Assembly (NCBI RefSeq): GCF_040581485.1
Contig: NC_090134.1
Span: 18,157,501-18,221,500 of the forward strand
Reading direction: 5' to 3'
From: Linepithema humile
Lineage: Eukaryota; Arthropoda; Insecta; Hymenoptera; Formicidae
Length of the DNA stretch: 64,000 bases
This document shows, piece after piece, positions 26,935 through 38,373 of this stretch (positions are counted from its first letter, which is position 1; the number at the start of each line of letters is the position of its first letter). Under the pieces are notes generated by a model. It worked only from the letters and a program-made list of their open reading frames with translations, made no database searches and was not told where the DNA came from. A program made the position numbers and the translations under genes.

Positions 26935-27309
26935 AGAAAACGGGAGAAAGAGAAATATTCGTACGCGGTCGAGGAAGTCCGTATGCCACACACATCCCCC
27001 GGGCTCGAATATATAGGCGACGACAATGCGACGATAGCGCGACGGAGAAGGATACGCGGATGCTGGAGAAAAAGACAGCGGAATAAAGAAACGAAAAATA
27101 CTCCGACCCGTATTCCCCGGTCCTATCCACCGCCACATTTAGCGCTAAGTGTGGCCGTTGGAGTGTAAGCTTCTGGACCGATCTCTGGAACGTCTGTTAT
27201 CTCGGAGATGTGTTTCTCAAGTCTTGAAATACGGTAGAATAGTGTTTTCAATTATGGTAAATGAATAAAAGATATCTCTTTCCGTTGCTTCACCCTCTTG
27301 TAAATCCAT
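25976..27309 (-). CDS. Unrecognised 87-codon protein from three short exons (predicted)
   Basis: Not recognised. Proposed exons on the minus strand are 27294-27309 (ATG at 27309, 16 nt), 26309-26392 (84 nt) and 25976-26139 (164 nt, stop TAA). The last two are best supported. The donor GAAG|GTGAGC at 26309 and acceptor GATCACAG at 26140 join in frame, and both exons read as ordinary protein (EPIVVVYLKN..., then a charged helical stretch ARSKEDFRNLRLQ, ending KIGKSFT). The first exon is an inference: its frame and one-base phase fit, but its donor (G|GTGAAG) is weak and the second-exon acceptor (AAATAG) lacks a pyrimidine tract, so another start exon is possible. The product would be small, basic and helical, without signal peptide or membrane segment. 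It lies head-to-head with the CpG-rich Kekkon upstream region. Confidence 0.5.
26883..26931 (+). repeat. (GA)n microsatellite
   Basis: An uninterrupted GA run of about 49 bases inside a wider purine-rich block. Open frames through it are Arg-Glu or Ser-Leu repeats created by the repeat itself and are not genes. Confidence 0.9.
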
Positions 27310-28674
27310 CAGCGAAAATGTTGCTTTATTATCGCTTCTAAGCAAACTCTAATTGCAATTCTATTATCTGTTTCTTTTTTCTCAAATATCGAATCTACGA
27401 GAAAACAGAAAGAGCCAATTGAATCACCGCTTAAGTTAATTGACATCGAAGAAATTGTTGCTCATTTGTGTGTTACAATACCGGGGGTGAGCACGCATTT
27501 AGCGTCGAGTATGCGATCGGGATAAGGGATCTTAAGAGGCCGCGCAGACGGAATTCTACAGTGGAATTCTGTGATTCTGTAACCGACATTCGTAGTCGAA
27601 TCGGCGGCGCCAGAACCCTCCGCCCCGTAATCTGGCAGTGCATTTAACCACTTTGCGAAATAGCCGTATATCTCCTCGCTGTGACGTAGCATTCGATATG
27701 TCGAGAGTGTGGGATTCGGTGGCGAGATCGGCAAAGGGAGAAAGAGAGAGAGAGAGAGAGAGAGAAGTAGCGAGGGAGAGAAGTTTCCGAGGATATAAAG
27801 AGACGCCGAAGCGCCGAGGCGGTCGTGACGACGATGCGAAGGAGAGGATGGAGGGTGGCTGAGCGGCGACTATAGCGACGACTACGATATGCGCGCGCTC
27901 CCTTTCTCCCCGTCATACTCGTTTAAGGGTAGTAGAGTGCATCCCCCCCGTCGCGATCAGGGTGGGGTTGCCCGATCGTTGGTAGGGGATGAAAACGCTC
28001 CCGATTTGACTCGCCGTGGAGGGCGCACGAGCCGACCACCGCCGCCGGGGTTGAAAGTGGGGATTTGTTACAGGGAGAGTAGCCGTGGATATAGCGCAAG
28101 GGGAGAAAAAGGAGAGAGAGAAAGAGAGAGCGAGAGAGGAGGTGGACGTCGGGACGCTGGAGAATGTACGCGCGCCGCGGTTGTGGGACGCGAGAGGTGG
28201 CGTAGACTCGAATCACGGTGATTGTGTGTGTATACACCCGGTACACAGGGTGTCGTATAAATTTAAGCGCTGATCGTAAAGCCAAACTATTTGTCGAATT
28301 TTGAGGCGATTTGTTTTTAGGAGGAATTCTACCGGATACGATCTTCTTCACGATTTCCGAATTTTATAGGTCCAATCTCGTGATAATTAAATGTGAAAAA
28401 AAGATTCTTTTACACTTTAATGACCCAAAATCTTTGAAAATTTTTAAATTAAATTAAAACTTTGTATTTAGCCTTTCAAACGAGCCTTACTCATCTTGAT
28501 AATATTTTTCCATCATTGTCGAGTGTTTTCGGCCACCTTGTATGCGCCTTGTGCACCTTGTGCGAGAACGGAAGAAGGGTGCGCCCTACTTTGCGTCGGC
28601 GTTTCCCTCCCGAGCGATCTGGCGTGTGCAGCGGGAGTGCGGTAGGGATAGAAACGCAGGGGTGAAAACGGGGA

Positions 28675-28701
28675 TACGTACGTATGTACGTACGTACGTA
28701 T
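28675..28701. repeat. (CGTA)n tandem repeat
   Basis: About six to seven CGTA units with one CGTATG variant, followed by GGAC/GGAT repeats to about 28728. Confidence 0.7.
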
Positions 28702-29283
28702 GGACGGACGGATGGATGGACGGAGGGAGGACGACGCGAGATGAAGATACGAGGAGAGGTGAGCCGCGCAAGAGAGGGTGTCTCTTCGTTTCGCTGCCGG
28801 GCGTTTTGCAGTCTCGCATTTCAACAAGCGTCGCTGGCGTCGCCGTCGCTAGCTTGGATGTTTTTTCCCGCGAGCGAGGGGTACGCGCGCGCGCGCGCGT
28901 GACCGATAGACAGAAGCGTAGGTCGTAGACACGAGAAGAGAGGTAGAGAACGAGGGGGCGGCGGGCACCCTTATCGGGGAGACCCTCGCGAATCCTCGTA
29001 CGTTGGCCCCCGCGCGACGAGAGCAGCGTTACGCTCGGTAGCACGACGGGGCACCTCGTGAGAATTCGGGTGTCAGGGGTGCCTTCGTAGTAGCGGCGGC
29101 GATCGGTGATGTGAGCGGCGGCGGCGGCGGCGGTGGTGGTTCGGTGGTAGCGCGGTGGTGGTGCTGCCGCTGGTGGTAGTGGTGCGGTTACAGTCGATAC
29201 GGCGCGGCGGAGGCGTCGAGGAGCTTCTCGTCGGGAACGACGCGAGTGCACGTTGACAGACGTAAGGTTTACGTAAGAACGGA

Positions 29284-29327
29284 CGTCGACGACGTCGGCG
29301 ACGGCGACGACGACGACGACGGCGGCA

Positions 29328-29372
<45 letters not shown>

Positions 29373-29388
29373 GCGGCGGCGGCGGCGG
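29284..29388. repeat. (GAC)n/(GGC)n trinucleotide repeat
   Basis: About 105 bp of GAC and GGC triplets, almost uninterrupted. Depending on frame it would encode poly-Asp, poly-Thr or poly-Arg. It precedes the Kekkon leader and is most simply a CpG-rich 5' leader or promoter repeat. Confidence 0.8.
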
Positions 29389-29399
29389 TAACGACAGCA

Positions 29400-30149
29400 C
29401 ATCCGTCCGTCCGTCTGTCCAGTGGTGACGTCGTGTGTGCTGGTCGCGTGTGCGCACGTGTGACGCCGCCAATGGATACTCGACGAGGTGGCTGATCGAA
29501 AACCCGAGGGGACGTTCTCGGCGCCGTTTGGGCTCGCCGAAACGGAGCGCGCTGCTGCTCGGTGCGAAGAAACGCAGTGATACGCGGATACTCACGGTCG
29601 CCGAGGGGTGCCAGGGAAGGACTCGCGAATGGACGAGACGGGTCCGTTCAATTTCGATCCCTCTCGTGATTCATCGCGGTGCGCTGCGAGGACTCCGGAG
29701 AGTGGTGGCTTCGTATAAGGTGAGAAATCGAGGTGAGATCTGTTAAAGAAGCAGCAACCAGTAAAAAAAAAAGACTCGAGTGTAAGAAATAAGGAGCAAC
29801 GGAGAGAGGGGTGGAAGAAAAGCAACGAGAGGAAGAGATATAAAGTGCGACGAAGTGTGAGAACACGGAAAGGCGAAGGATGGGCGTAAGATCGGTCCCG
29901 AGAGGCTTCCCCGCGCGGGCAAAGACGCTTCTCGGTCGTTGTTGAGACGACGCGCGCGGGTCCCGAGTGTCGTCGAGGAAAGTGTCGCGATAGAGAAAGA
30001 GAGAAAGAAAGAGAAAGAGAGAGAAAGGAAGAGAAAGGGAGAGAGAGAGAGAGAAGTAAGAGAAAGAGAGAGGGAGGAAGAAGAATCGAGGTTTTCGGAA
30101 CGTCGTGAGTTCACTACGACGACAACGTCGACGGCGATAAAGATCCATC
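29400..30149 (+). other. Probable 5' leader of the Kekkon gene
   Basis: Purine-rich sequence running without an acceptor-like interruption into the start codon at 30150. It includes imperfect GA repeats at 29995-30075 and a donor-like AAG|GTGAGA at 29719, which could mark an alternative leader exon. Upstream open frames on both strands look non-coding. Confidence 0.45.
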
Positions 30150-32054
30150 ATGGGGGTTTCGGTGTTCCTGCTGTACGCGGTGACGGTGCTCGGCGTGGCG
30201 GCCAGCGGCGACAAGTGCGCCGACGAGTGTTCGTGCAAGTGGAAGAGCGGCAAGCGCACGGTGGAGTGCGTGGATCGCGGCCTGACCAGCATACCGGAGT
30301 GGATCGATCCGGAGACCCAGGTGCTGGACATGAGCGGCAATGACATCCGTCACCTGCCGAGCAACATCTTCGTGCGCGTCCAACTGACGAATCTGCAGCG
30401 TCTTTATCTGCGTGAGTGCCGTATCGACCGGATCGACAGCGAGGCACTGGCCGGCCTGGCGAATCTCGTGGAGCTCGACCTGAGCAGCAATCTGCTGTCG
30501 ACGGTGCCGAGCGCGAGCTTCACCGACACGCAGTTCCTGCGCGAGCTCGTCCTCGCGTACAATCCGCTGAAGCAGATACCCTCGAACGCGTTCAAGAGCA
30601 CGCCGAATCTGGTGAAGCTCGATCTGTCGCACACGCAGCTGACCGAGATCGAGTCGAAAGGTTTCCGCGGACTCGAGCTGCTCGAGAGCCTCAAGCTGAA
30701 CAACAACCGACTGGAAAGATTGCAACCGGGCACCTTCGAGCAGTTCAAGAAGCTCACCAGCATCGAGCTGTACGACAATCCGTGGGTGTGCGACTGCCAT
30801 CTGCGCGAGATGAAGATGTGGCTGGTGAAGCATAATCTGCCGACCCCCGTGGCGCCGCGGTGCCACGGTCCTCCGCAGCTGGTCGACCGTGCCTTCACCG
30901 ACCTCGGCATCGACGATTTCGCCTGCCGGCCGGTCTTGCTGATAGCCAGCCGCTACGCTGAAGCGACCATCGGCGAGAACGCGAGCATCGTGTGCCGCGT
31001 GAGCGCGATACCGCCCGCGAAGATCAAGTGGTACTGGAACAGCCGGCTGCTGACTAATCACTCGGCCTTCAGCAGCTACCAGAAGATCCTTATCTTTGAG
31101 GAAGGACAATTTAGGAAAAGAAGCACGCTGATACTCACCAACGCCCAGGAGGCGGATTCGAGCGAATTCTATTGCGTCGCCGAGAATCGCGCCGGTAGCG
31201 TTGAAGCGAATTTCACCCTACACGTGTCTCTGAGAACCGCGGGCATGTCCACTCTGGGTTCCGGCCAGATCGCGGGTATATCGGCCGCGCTGGTGGTGCT
31301 CATCCTCTTCATCCTACTGATTATCCTCGTGCTGTTTATTCGTTTGCGACGGATGCCGCTGAAGGATGTAAAATCGTCGGCACCGCTGGAAGCGGTGTCC
31401 GGCGAGGGCGCCGGTAACGGGACCGGCGGCGGCGAGAATAATCCGCCGTCCGCGACCTCGACCACCCGCAGGAAACACGAGGAGATCGAGACGACGTCGT
31501 TCGCGCTAGAATCGAAACCGCCCGCCTCGCTTCATCTAAGCTACGTGCAGAGACCGCAGGCGGCCGTGATGCAGGAGAACGAATACGGCACGATCAGCCG
31601 TTTCGACGATCAGAGTCAGTCGGCGGTGGCGGCGATACCGGGCGCCGGTTGTTTCTCGTCGACGACGTCTCTGATGCCGATCGACAATCCGGATCTCATC
31701 CGGGACACACGGCGCGGCTCCACCGAGGACATCACGCCGTACGGCGTGGCCGATTACGGCCGCGTCGAGGCGATCGACGACGCCGGCAAAATGCTGTACT
31801 CCAGCTGCCTGTGGGAGGCCAGGGACACCTGCGGCAGGACGTCCGCGGTTACGGTAAACGCGTACCCGTCGAAGGAACAGCTCGCGGCGGTGGCGCCGGT
31901 TGTCGAGCAGTTCCCGCCTGGCGCGAAGCAGATGCGAGTCTGGCAGAAGGGCGTCCCGGTGCTGCCGCCGGTCTCGGCGCTCAAGCGCGTCCTGGGATCC
32001 ACGCGCAGCTCGCCCGACGAGGGCTACCAGGAGGGCACCGGCACCGACGTCTAG
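30150..32054 (+). CDS. Kekkon-family LRR/Ig transmembrane receptor
   Basis: A single uninterrupted 634-residue frame. A signal peptide (1-19, ending VAAS) is followed by a cysteine-rich LRR N-cap (CADECSCKW), about six leucine-rich repeats (roughly 55-205), an LRR C-cap (NPWVCDCHLREM near 209-260), one I-set Ig domain with its two cysteines in IVCRVS and FYCVAENRAG (about 265-365), a membrane segment near 372-400 and a cytoplasmic tail of about 230 residues. The tail ends SPDEGYQEGTGTDV, whose final T-D-V is a class I PDZ ligand. LRRs plus one Ig domain plus a PDZ-ending tail is the Kekkon layout. In flies Kekkons modulate EGF-receptor or BMP signalling and neuronal adhesion. Kek5 is my best guess, but the paralogue is not certain; LRRC24-like is the usual alternative name. 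Codon use is very GC-rich. Confidence 0.92.
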   Translation: MGVSVFLLYAVTVLGVAASGDKCADECSCKWKSGKRTVECVDRGLTSIPEWIDPETQVLDMSGNDIRHLPSNIFVRVQLTNLQRLYLRECRIDRIDSEALAGLANLVELDLSSNLLSTVPSASFTDTQFLRELVLAYNPLKQIPSNAFKSTPNLVKLDLSHTQLTEIESKGFRGLELLESLKLNNNRLERLQPGTFEQFKKLTSIELYDNPWVCDCHLREMKMWLVKHNLPTPVAPRCHGPPQLVDRAFTDLGIDDFACRPVLLIASRYAEATIGENASIVCRVSAIPPAKIKWYWNSRLLTNHSAFSSYQKILIFEEGQFRKRSTLILTNAQEADSSEFYCVAENRAGSVEANFTLHVSLRTAGMSTLGSGQIAGISAALVVLILFILLIILVLFIRLRRMPLKDVKSSAPLEAVSGEGAGNGTGGGENNPPSATSTTRRKHEEIETTSFALESKPPASLHLSYVQRPQAAVMQENEYGTISRFDDQSQSAVAAIPGAGCFSSTTSLMPIDNPDLIRDTRRGSTEDITPYGVADYGRVEAIDDAGKMLYSSCLWEARDTCGRTSAVTVNAYPSKEQLAAVAPVVEQFPPGAKQMRVWQKGVPVLPPVSALKRVLGSTRSSPDEGYQEGTGTDV

Positions 32055-32632
32055 GTACCGCTGCTTCATTACTGCGACGCCCGGCACCGTTACCTGGAGC
32101 TACGTAGAAGGCACCAGGAGGACGATACCGACTGCTGAAGAGAAATAAGACGGAAAAAAAGAAACGGGAAAAGAAAAAAGAAAAAATAGTCGTCCTCGCG
32201 AGTGCCGGGCGAGCAGTAGTGAACGGGAGACAAGACGTCTATAGGACGAACGGACGAATTTTCGACTGTGTGCCCGTGTCAGTGCGACGACGATATTGTC
32301 GTACGCGAGAAAGGGACACGCTCGGGCGACTCTCCGCCGTTGGACGAAAGCGTATGCTAAATATGCTAAGCGTATGCTAAGCGCATTATAACTCGCGATC
32401 GTGTTCGTGTAACAGTGACCGACGGTACACGCGCGCGGTATTATTCCACGATATTATGCGGTATCATCTAACTAGATGCCATCCGAATCGGCATCGTGAT
32501 AGTACTCTGCGATATTAGGAAGATATGTACACCGTCGCACGAGATAGACACCGCTGAAGAACGAGCAACATTGCCATAATTCAAGTACGTGAATCGAGTC
32601 GCTAGGCATGCAATAAAAATCGTCGAATGTAG
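32055..32632 (+). other. Kekkon 3' UTR with polyadenylation signal
   Basis: GC-rich sequence after the stop codon, with an AATAAA at 32611-32616, after which composition becomes AT-rich. A transcript end around 32630 is likely. Confidence 0.5.
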
Positions 32633-33141
32633 ATTGTTATTTCGCGAGTCGATTTTAATTTGAAGACAAAAAGACTGGTGTATCGCGGTCGCCCGAGATC
32701 GTATTTATATATCACGGTACATTTTTTTTTGTTCGGCGTCGAACTGACTGACTTGCACGGTTGATTGTGCTTAGGGTCATCGCGTGCGATTAACATGACC
32801 TTTGAGTTGCGCGCGTAGGCGATACTGCAAAAACAGCACAATCTTTTAAAGAGCGAGCCGCGGACGAACACCTGATAACAGGCGTCGTATGTGGTGGTGC
32901 GACTCTTCGAGGCAATCGACTCATCGTGCACGGCAATTAACGACGTAGTCAAGGATGTCTTGTGCGTGGTACATGTAGTGCAACCAGCTGGCGGACGTTC
33001 GATTCTGTTTATTTGGATATGTGTGTGCACCTGTCGCAGGAGGTTGCCTCCAGTGATCGAAATCGACGTTGTTAACTTGTGCAGGATACTCTGAGAGAAA
33101 TGGTCAGTAATATTCAGCACTGAAAAACGCTTTTAAATTTT

Positions 33142-33314
33142 AAAATATCGCAGCTTTTTTATTTTTGCAAATGTTTCTGTTACATAAATATTATGAATCA
33201 TAATATTTAAACGGTATAAATATTTATTATGACTCGATGTGTTTCAGAGTTATAAAATTTAATTTAACATCATAAAAAAGAAACTTTTACAAAAATAAAA
33301 AAGCTCCGATATTT
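33142..33314. repeat. Fold-back repeat with about 45-bp inverted arms
   Basis: The left arm (33142-33185) contains AATATCGCAGCTTTTTTATT, and the right arm (33269-33314) is its reverse complement with a few changes. A diverged copy of the right-arm side (the gagttataaa...ttttaca region) recurs near 34911-34990, so this is a dispersed repeat. Class unknown. Confidence 0.5.
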
Positions 33315-36300
33315 TCAGAATCTGATTTTTACGAACAACAGTTACAAATAATATACTTGTCAAAATAAATATTCTAGTTAACTTTCTCGATCTCTAAATC
33401 ACAGCGTGCGATAAGATTTCGAAAATGCTTGCGAGATTCGTTGCAAGTCTTTAAAATTAGATACAGATTAATTCAAATTATTCATAATGATTGATAGCAT
33501 TATTTCATAGTACTGACCTTTACTTCAGAGCACCCTGTATAACGCGACAGTGAGAGATCGGTCGATCGCATCGTCATCGATGACGATGTCTTCGGCGCGC
33601 ACACGGAGTGCTTACAAGGGGTGCATACACACGATGTGCGAGACGAGGAAGTGATGACGATACGCTACGCCGGCCACGTCATTATCTCGGCGGTCGTACT
33701 GCACAATATCGACGGGTAATACATTTGTATGACGGCTAAGCCAAAGAGTCAGAGGCGGAAGACGTAAGGTCTCTCCCGAGTAAAATACGTTAGGTGACTC
33801 CCCTTAAAGCGATGAGTGGCGAGTGATGAAGACTGCTGTGCATGTTCCGATGACGCGTAGAGTTACATAGGAAGCGGCGAACGACGCTTAAGCTACGAGG
33901 TATCTCGCGGATTTTTTCTAGTCAATTCGGTAAAGAAAAAAAGGAGGAAAAAAATACGATCGCGAGACGGATTATTTATTCTTGGCGAAACGGGAAACTC
34001 GCGCTGGCGAAATGGCTCTCGAGATTGCGAAAGGCACGTGGTGGCCTCGTTGAATCAAATGACAAGAGTATCCTCCGAAGGTTCGGTCGACAAACTCTCA
34101 CGATTACGGATCAGCAAGCCTATATTGTTGCTTCGAGTGGCCGGTCCGTCTAGTGGCTCTCGTGTCCGAGACGGAGCTTCACGACGAACGATCGAGCGAG
34201 AGATATGGCGACGGATGCTACTCCTGGATCCATACACGACGGCACGCTCTCTCCGATTTAATCGGATAATCCCAATTTTTCTCAAATATATTCCATGTTA
34301 AATTTGCTACGCTTTCGACCGACATAAATTCATTCTTCAATTTCCTTCTTATTCCGAGTATGATCAGACAACGTTCACGTGATTTCATATCAAACTCATT
34401 AATGTATAATTATCGGTAATTTGTGTCACTTATTAATTTTTGTCAATGATAAAAAAATATTTATTCTATTAAACTCACGCAATAAGTCATTAAATAATAT
34501 CGGTGATATCGGATAATTAAAGTTAAAAGTTTTTGCAATATTGATGCGATGAAATATTAGTTTGTTAATGATGCGCGTTATGATGATGAATCCAGGATGT
34601 ACATCCAGGCATCGATCGTGGTCTTTTTGTATGTGTAGCAGAGCCACTAGATCAATTATATAAGACTGTGTGATAAGCCCGTGAACTAATTGCGAGCGAA
34701 TATATGCTATTGCTCAATCACTAAAGTTGGATTTCGCGATTGATTGGCTGGCTTATGCCTAGCGTTAGCGTCTTACGTAAGTGAGACTTTGTCGATCCCC
34801 GTGCATTCGACGGTAAACCCTATTGTCTGGTCAGATTATTATGCTGCTAGAGAGATAATTATATCGTATTAAAGTTTCTTTTTAAGTATTTTATCTTGAA
34901 ATTTGATTAAAAAGTAATGTGTTTCCGAGTTATAAAAATTAATTATAAAGTGCGTCATAAAAAGAATACTTTTACAGAAAGCTTTTAATCATATTATCAG
35001 ATTTTTTTAATTCACAAATCAACTTAGAAATTTTTAAGTTTAGTATATACTATTTCGCGCGAGAAAAATAAAGAATAATAATTAGTCTCTCAACTATTTC
35101 TAAGAAAATTAACTTACGTTCCTTTAGCAGTAGTTTAAAGTTACGATCTATTTTCTCAAACAGCAATTTATCTTAAAGATATTTTTTTCACGGCTGCAAA
35201 AACAAAATGATCCGATCTGACGATAAGTCAAAATGCCAATCGCGAGTTTCATCCGATCGCCATCTAAAGTGTGTCGACGTGCGTTCATTTTGTATGCCGT
35301 ATATAAGCATGTACCCGTGTGACGCGTGTATGCATATATGTGAATGTGCGTGTATGTGTTTTTTCGTGTCGCGCGTACGCGTTTTCTGTTCGTCGAAAAA
35401 GCACGCGGTCGAGATAGGCGCGCGCGATCCGGCGTTTTGCGTTTATCACCGATTGTTCTATAGCGTGTATCGCGTGAAACGACCGGGTTTTCTCTGCTCA
35501 ATGATCCCAAAAGCCGTATCTCGTCATATCGAAAAACAGCGCTCCGACAGCGCAATCTCTACGCGACGATATATATACAATATATATATACACACACAAC
35601 AAACACATCCACACAGGGTGAACCATTCGGTCTTTTGCATTAATTCTTATATCTAGGAAAACGGGACAATAGATGACATATGCGTGACACGTAAATAATG
35701 TTGATTACGCGAATTCCAAGCACGATCATACTGAATTCTGAGAGCAGTAACACGATTGTGCGGAGTTTTTCTACCTGACAATTTCTATTTCGTTGCTCGT
35801 AATTAAAAGTCGCAGTAATTAACCGGTCTCAAGTGATGGAAAAAGGTTTATAGGGAATGTAAAACGAGCAACAACGGTCACACTGCTTTGAAACAAATTG
35901 GCTGCTACCATTCTCTCGTGCAGATCTAGGTTGCACGTAGCACATATCTATAGAGAAAGCGAGAGGACGACTTCTGTGTAGCTAACATTCCATTTTTAGA
36001 ATTTCGATATAACTGATAGAATTCTGTCTCTTTTCTCATTTATTTGTTTGTCTACGTCTGGCGTGCTTTAATTGCTATTTTATCGTACGAACAAATTACA
36101 AATAATCGGTTTTCGCTCTTTCTTTCCTCTTTTTTTTTTTCATTTTTCTCCGGAAATTTCATTTCGCAACAATTTCGATCTGAGAAATGCGCTGTTACCC
36201 GATTCTATCTATCACTCATTGCGATCAGCTCGTTAATCTACGCGGACCAAATTCGTTCCCGGAAAAATCCCGCTTAAAACTTCTGCGTGCTATTTCATTT

Positions 36301-38147
36301 ATATGTGACGCTCAAAAAAAAAAAAAAAAAAAAAAAAACACTACGATTCTCACGGATTACTCCACTTGGATATCGTTGCGCGTTATCGAATCTGAAATCG
36401 TTTATATCGAGGCATGTCTTTCGTCGGGCAAAGTTGCAATAAATTGCGGACAAATGCGAGTTAACAAAATGTCGCATTTTTTTTCCAAGTTACCTACTTC
36501 TTTAAAATGTGTTTTCAAGCGTTCTTGCGCATACCGGCATGTCGATCGCTCAAAGCAGCCGAGAGTCAACTGTTGCGTGCAAAGTGAACGCGCAGGCTGA
36601 GTCTTTATATCTGATTTCCACGAGTTTTTTTTATACCTCTCGATCGACGTGGCACACAACCGCCGCGGTAACGCCATGCCGGTTCAATATACGCAAACGA
36701 TAGCACTCGTTGTCTACGTAGCGGCTATAAAGCACGTGAAAAGTCTGCTATATGTAAGCTTACAATGCTAGTCGTATTGATCGGAGAATTGCGGCATTAA
36801 TTGTATACCGTCAAAATAGTGCGAATTTTCGAGGTACAGTCGATCGCGCAAATTAACAATATTACTCAACAAAAGTTTCTACAAAATATGTGCTCGTGTA
36901 ATCCAACGGGATAATTTAACGAGATATTACACATATGCAACACATACCATCTGGAAATGCTCGTTATTCGTGAAACTGGAGCATGATAGGAATTATGACG
37001 AATCAATGTAGCGAAATATATTACGTGTTATCATGCAATGACAAATATTCCAAAATTTGATATTTGCTTCGCAATTCTATTATTGCGAAACTCGTATCAT
37101 TTTCAGTGAATTTGCAATAATTACAAAAACTAAGAGTGATCCTCGTTAATTGTTCTCTTAACAGTTTTGCATTTTGAGAATGATGATTCAATAAGAGTAA
37201 GACTTGAAAAAACGTACATTTGGAATTACGTGGCTTCGTGAACTCGTTTGATTATCGTTTCCTTAAATTATTAATTAGGTCGACGCAGAGGATGTTCTCA
37301 ATTTTGTTTTCCAGAATTTTACTTTGGAAAAACAGATTATTGTATAGTTAATCTGACACATGACGTGCGATATTGCGTGAAACGAAACTTTCGTCGCATA
37401 CACGACTGCTACACAGGCATGATTATATTTGCTAATGAGAATAACTTATATCAAATAATTTATTTAAATTATGACGCATACAAATTATTAGAACAAATAT
37501 TAAAATTTCTCTGCTACATTTTCTATGTTTATTTTCTTAATCCGTAAATTTACCACCAATTAATTTAATACTATAATTATAATAATTTAAAACGCATCAA
37601 ATTAATATTAATAAAATATAAATAAATAAGTATATAAATTTGATTCAGCTTTCATGTATAATTAGAGGAGATATAAGTTTTCAATCAAAGCTTTGATAAG
37701 ATAAAACTCGATTCAAATTGATTTAAAAGCGAAAGTTTCGTTAGCTATCAATATCATTCTATTTACAGAAGAAAAATATTCTATCGTTAAAACGTGATCT
37801 ATTTCTTCTATCCTCAATAAACAAAATAACATCGATCGTTCTAATTTTCAAAGTACTGATAACACAATTATGCGTCTGTATATTTTCACAAAAAAAGTAC
37901 ATATACATATTTGAAACACTGCCGAAAAGGGACGTGGCACTATGCGCGAGAAGAGCGTAAACAACCCTATGCACATATTTTCTCACTTCTTACGGTAATT
38001 TCGCGCGCCGGGAGAAGCTCGTTCTTCGCTCTTGGCATGAAAATATGCTCTTGCGACCGCAACGTTCGACGCAAAGTTTTCATGAAATTCACCTCGAATT
38101 TTCGTACCTTCGGAACCTTACCAAAAACGTATTAACATAATGTTACG

Positions 38148-38373
38148 CAGTGGCGGATTTAGAAAATTTTAGGCCCAAGACAAGGTATTCCAAGCCCCTC
38201 GAAAATATTAAAATAAATTTGATGAATATTTTATAGCTCTATATGTGTGTATCTCATTATAAATATTTTTAAGTAGAGTTTATAAAATTGTTACACAATG
38301 TTTTAATGTTTCTCATTGATGTGGTTGAAACGGGCCCTGTTAGCTTTATTGTCTGGGCCAAAGTTCGCCTCTG
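38148..38373. mobile_element. Non-autonomous hAT-type element (226 bp)
   Basis: Ends are CAGTGGCGGATTT on the left and, in reverse complement, CAGAGGCGAACTTT on the right, with matching inner blocks GGCCCAAGACAA and GGCCCAGACAA. Flanking 8-mers ATGTTACG (38140-38147) and TTATTACG (38374-38381) agree at six of eight positions, as for an old 8-bp target duplication. CAGNGGCG termini with 8-bp duplications are typical of hAT transposons. No transposase remains. Confidence 0.65.

Larger units (their letters stand above)
27310..29399 (+). other. CpG-rich, purine-rich region upstream of Kekkon gene
   Basis: Composition shifts sharply from the AT-rich surroundings to CpG- and GA-rich DNA. It holds GA tracts (27735-27765, 28108-28140), a CGTA tandem (28675-28701) and an alternating CG run near 28886. 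Long open frames on both strands are low-complexity by-products. The region may contain the promoter and leader exons of the downstream gene, but I cannot place a start site. Confidence 0.45.

Noticed and set aside
26648..27168. Several overlapping open frames of 79-127 codons on both strands
   Set aside because: They are Arg-Glu and Ser-Leu repeats produced by the GA microsatellite and by CpG-rich flanks; no domain and no splice structure.
28586..29251. A 221-codon minus-strand open frame
   Set aside because: Low-complexity Arg/Ser/Thr-rich translation of CpG-rich DNA without stops; no similarity to a family and opposite to the likely Kekkon leader.
30114..31109. A 331-codon minus-strand open frame inside the Kekkon gene
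   Set aside because: Antisense shadow of the GC-rich LRR coding sequence; the plus-strand frame has all the domain motifs.
34479..34647. Candidate minus-strand exon ending at a GTGAGT donor
   Set aside because: No acceptor, start or partner exon consistent in phase was found.
35111..35170. Candidate minus-strand exon ending at a GTAAGT donor (helical translation)
   Set aside because: The in-frame upstream sequence has a stop and no plausible acceptor; likely chance in AT-rich DNA.
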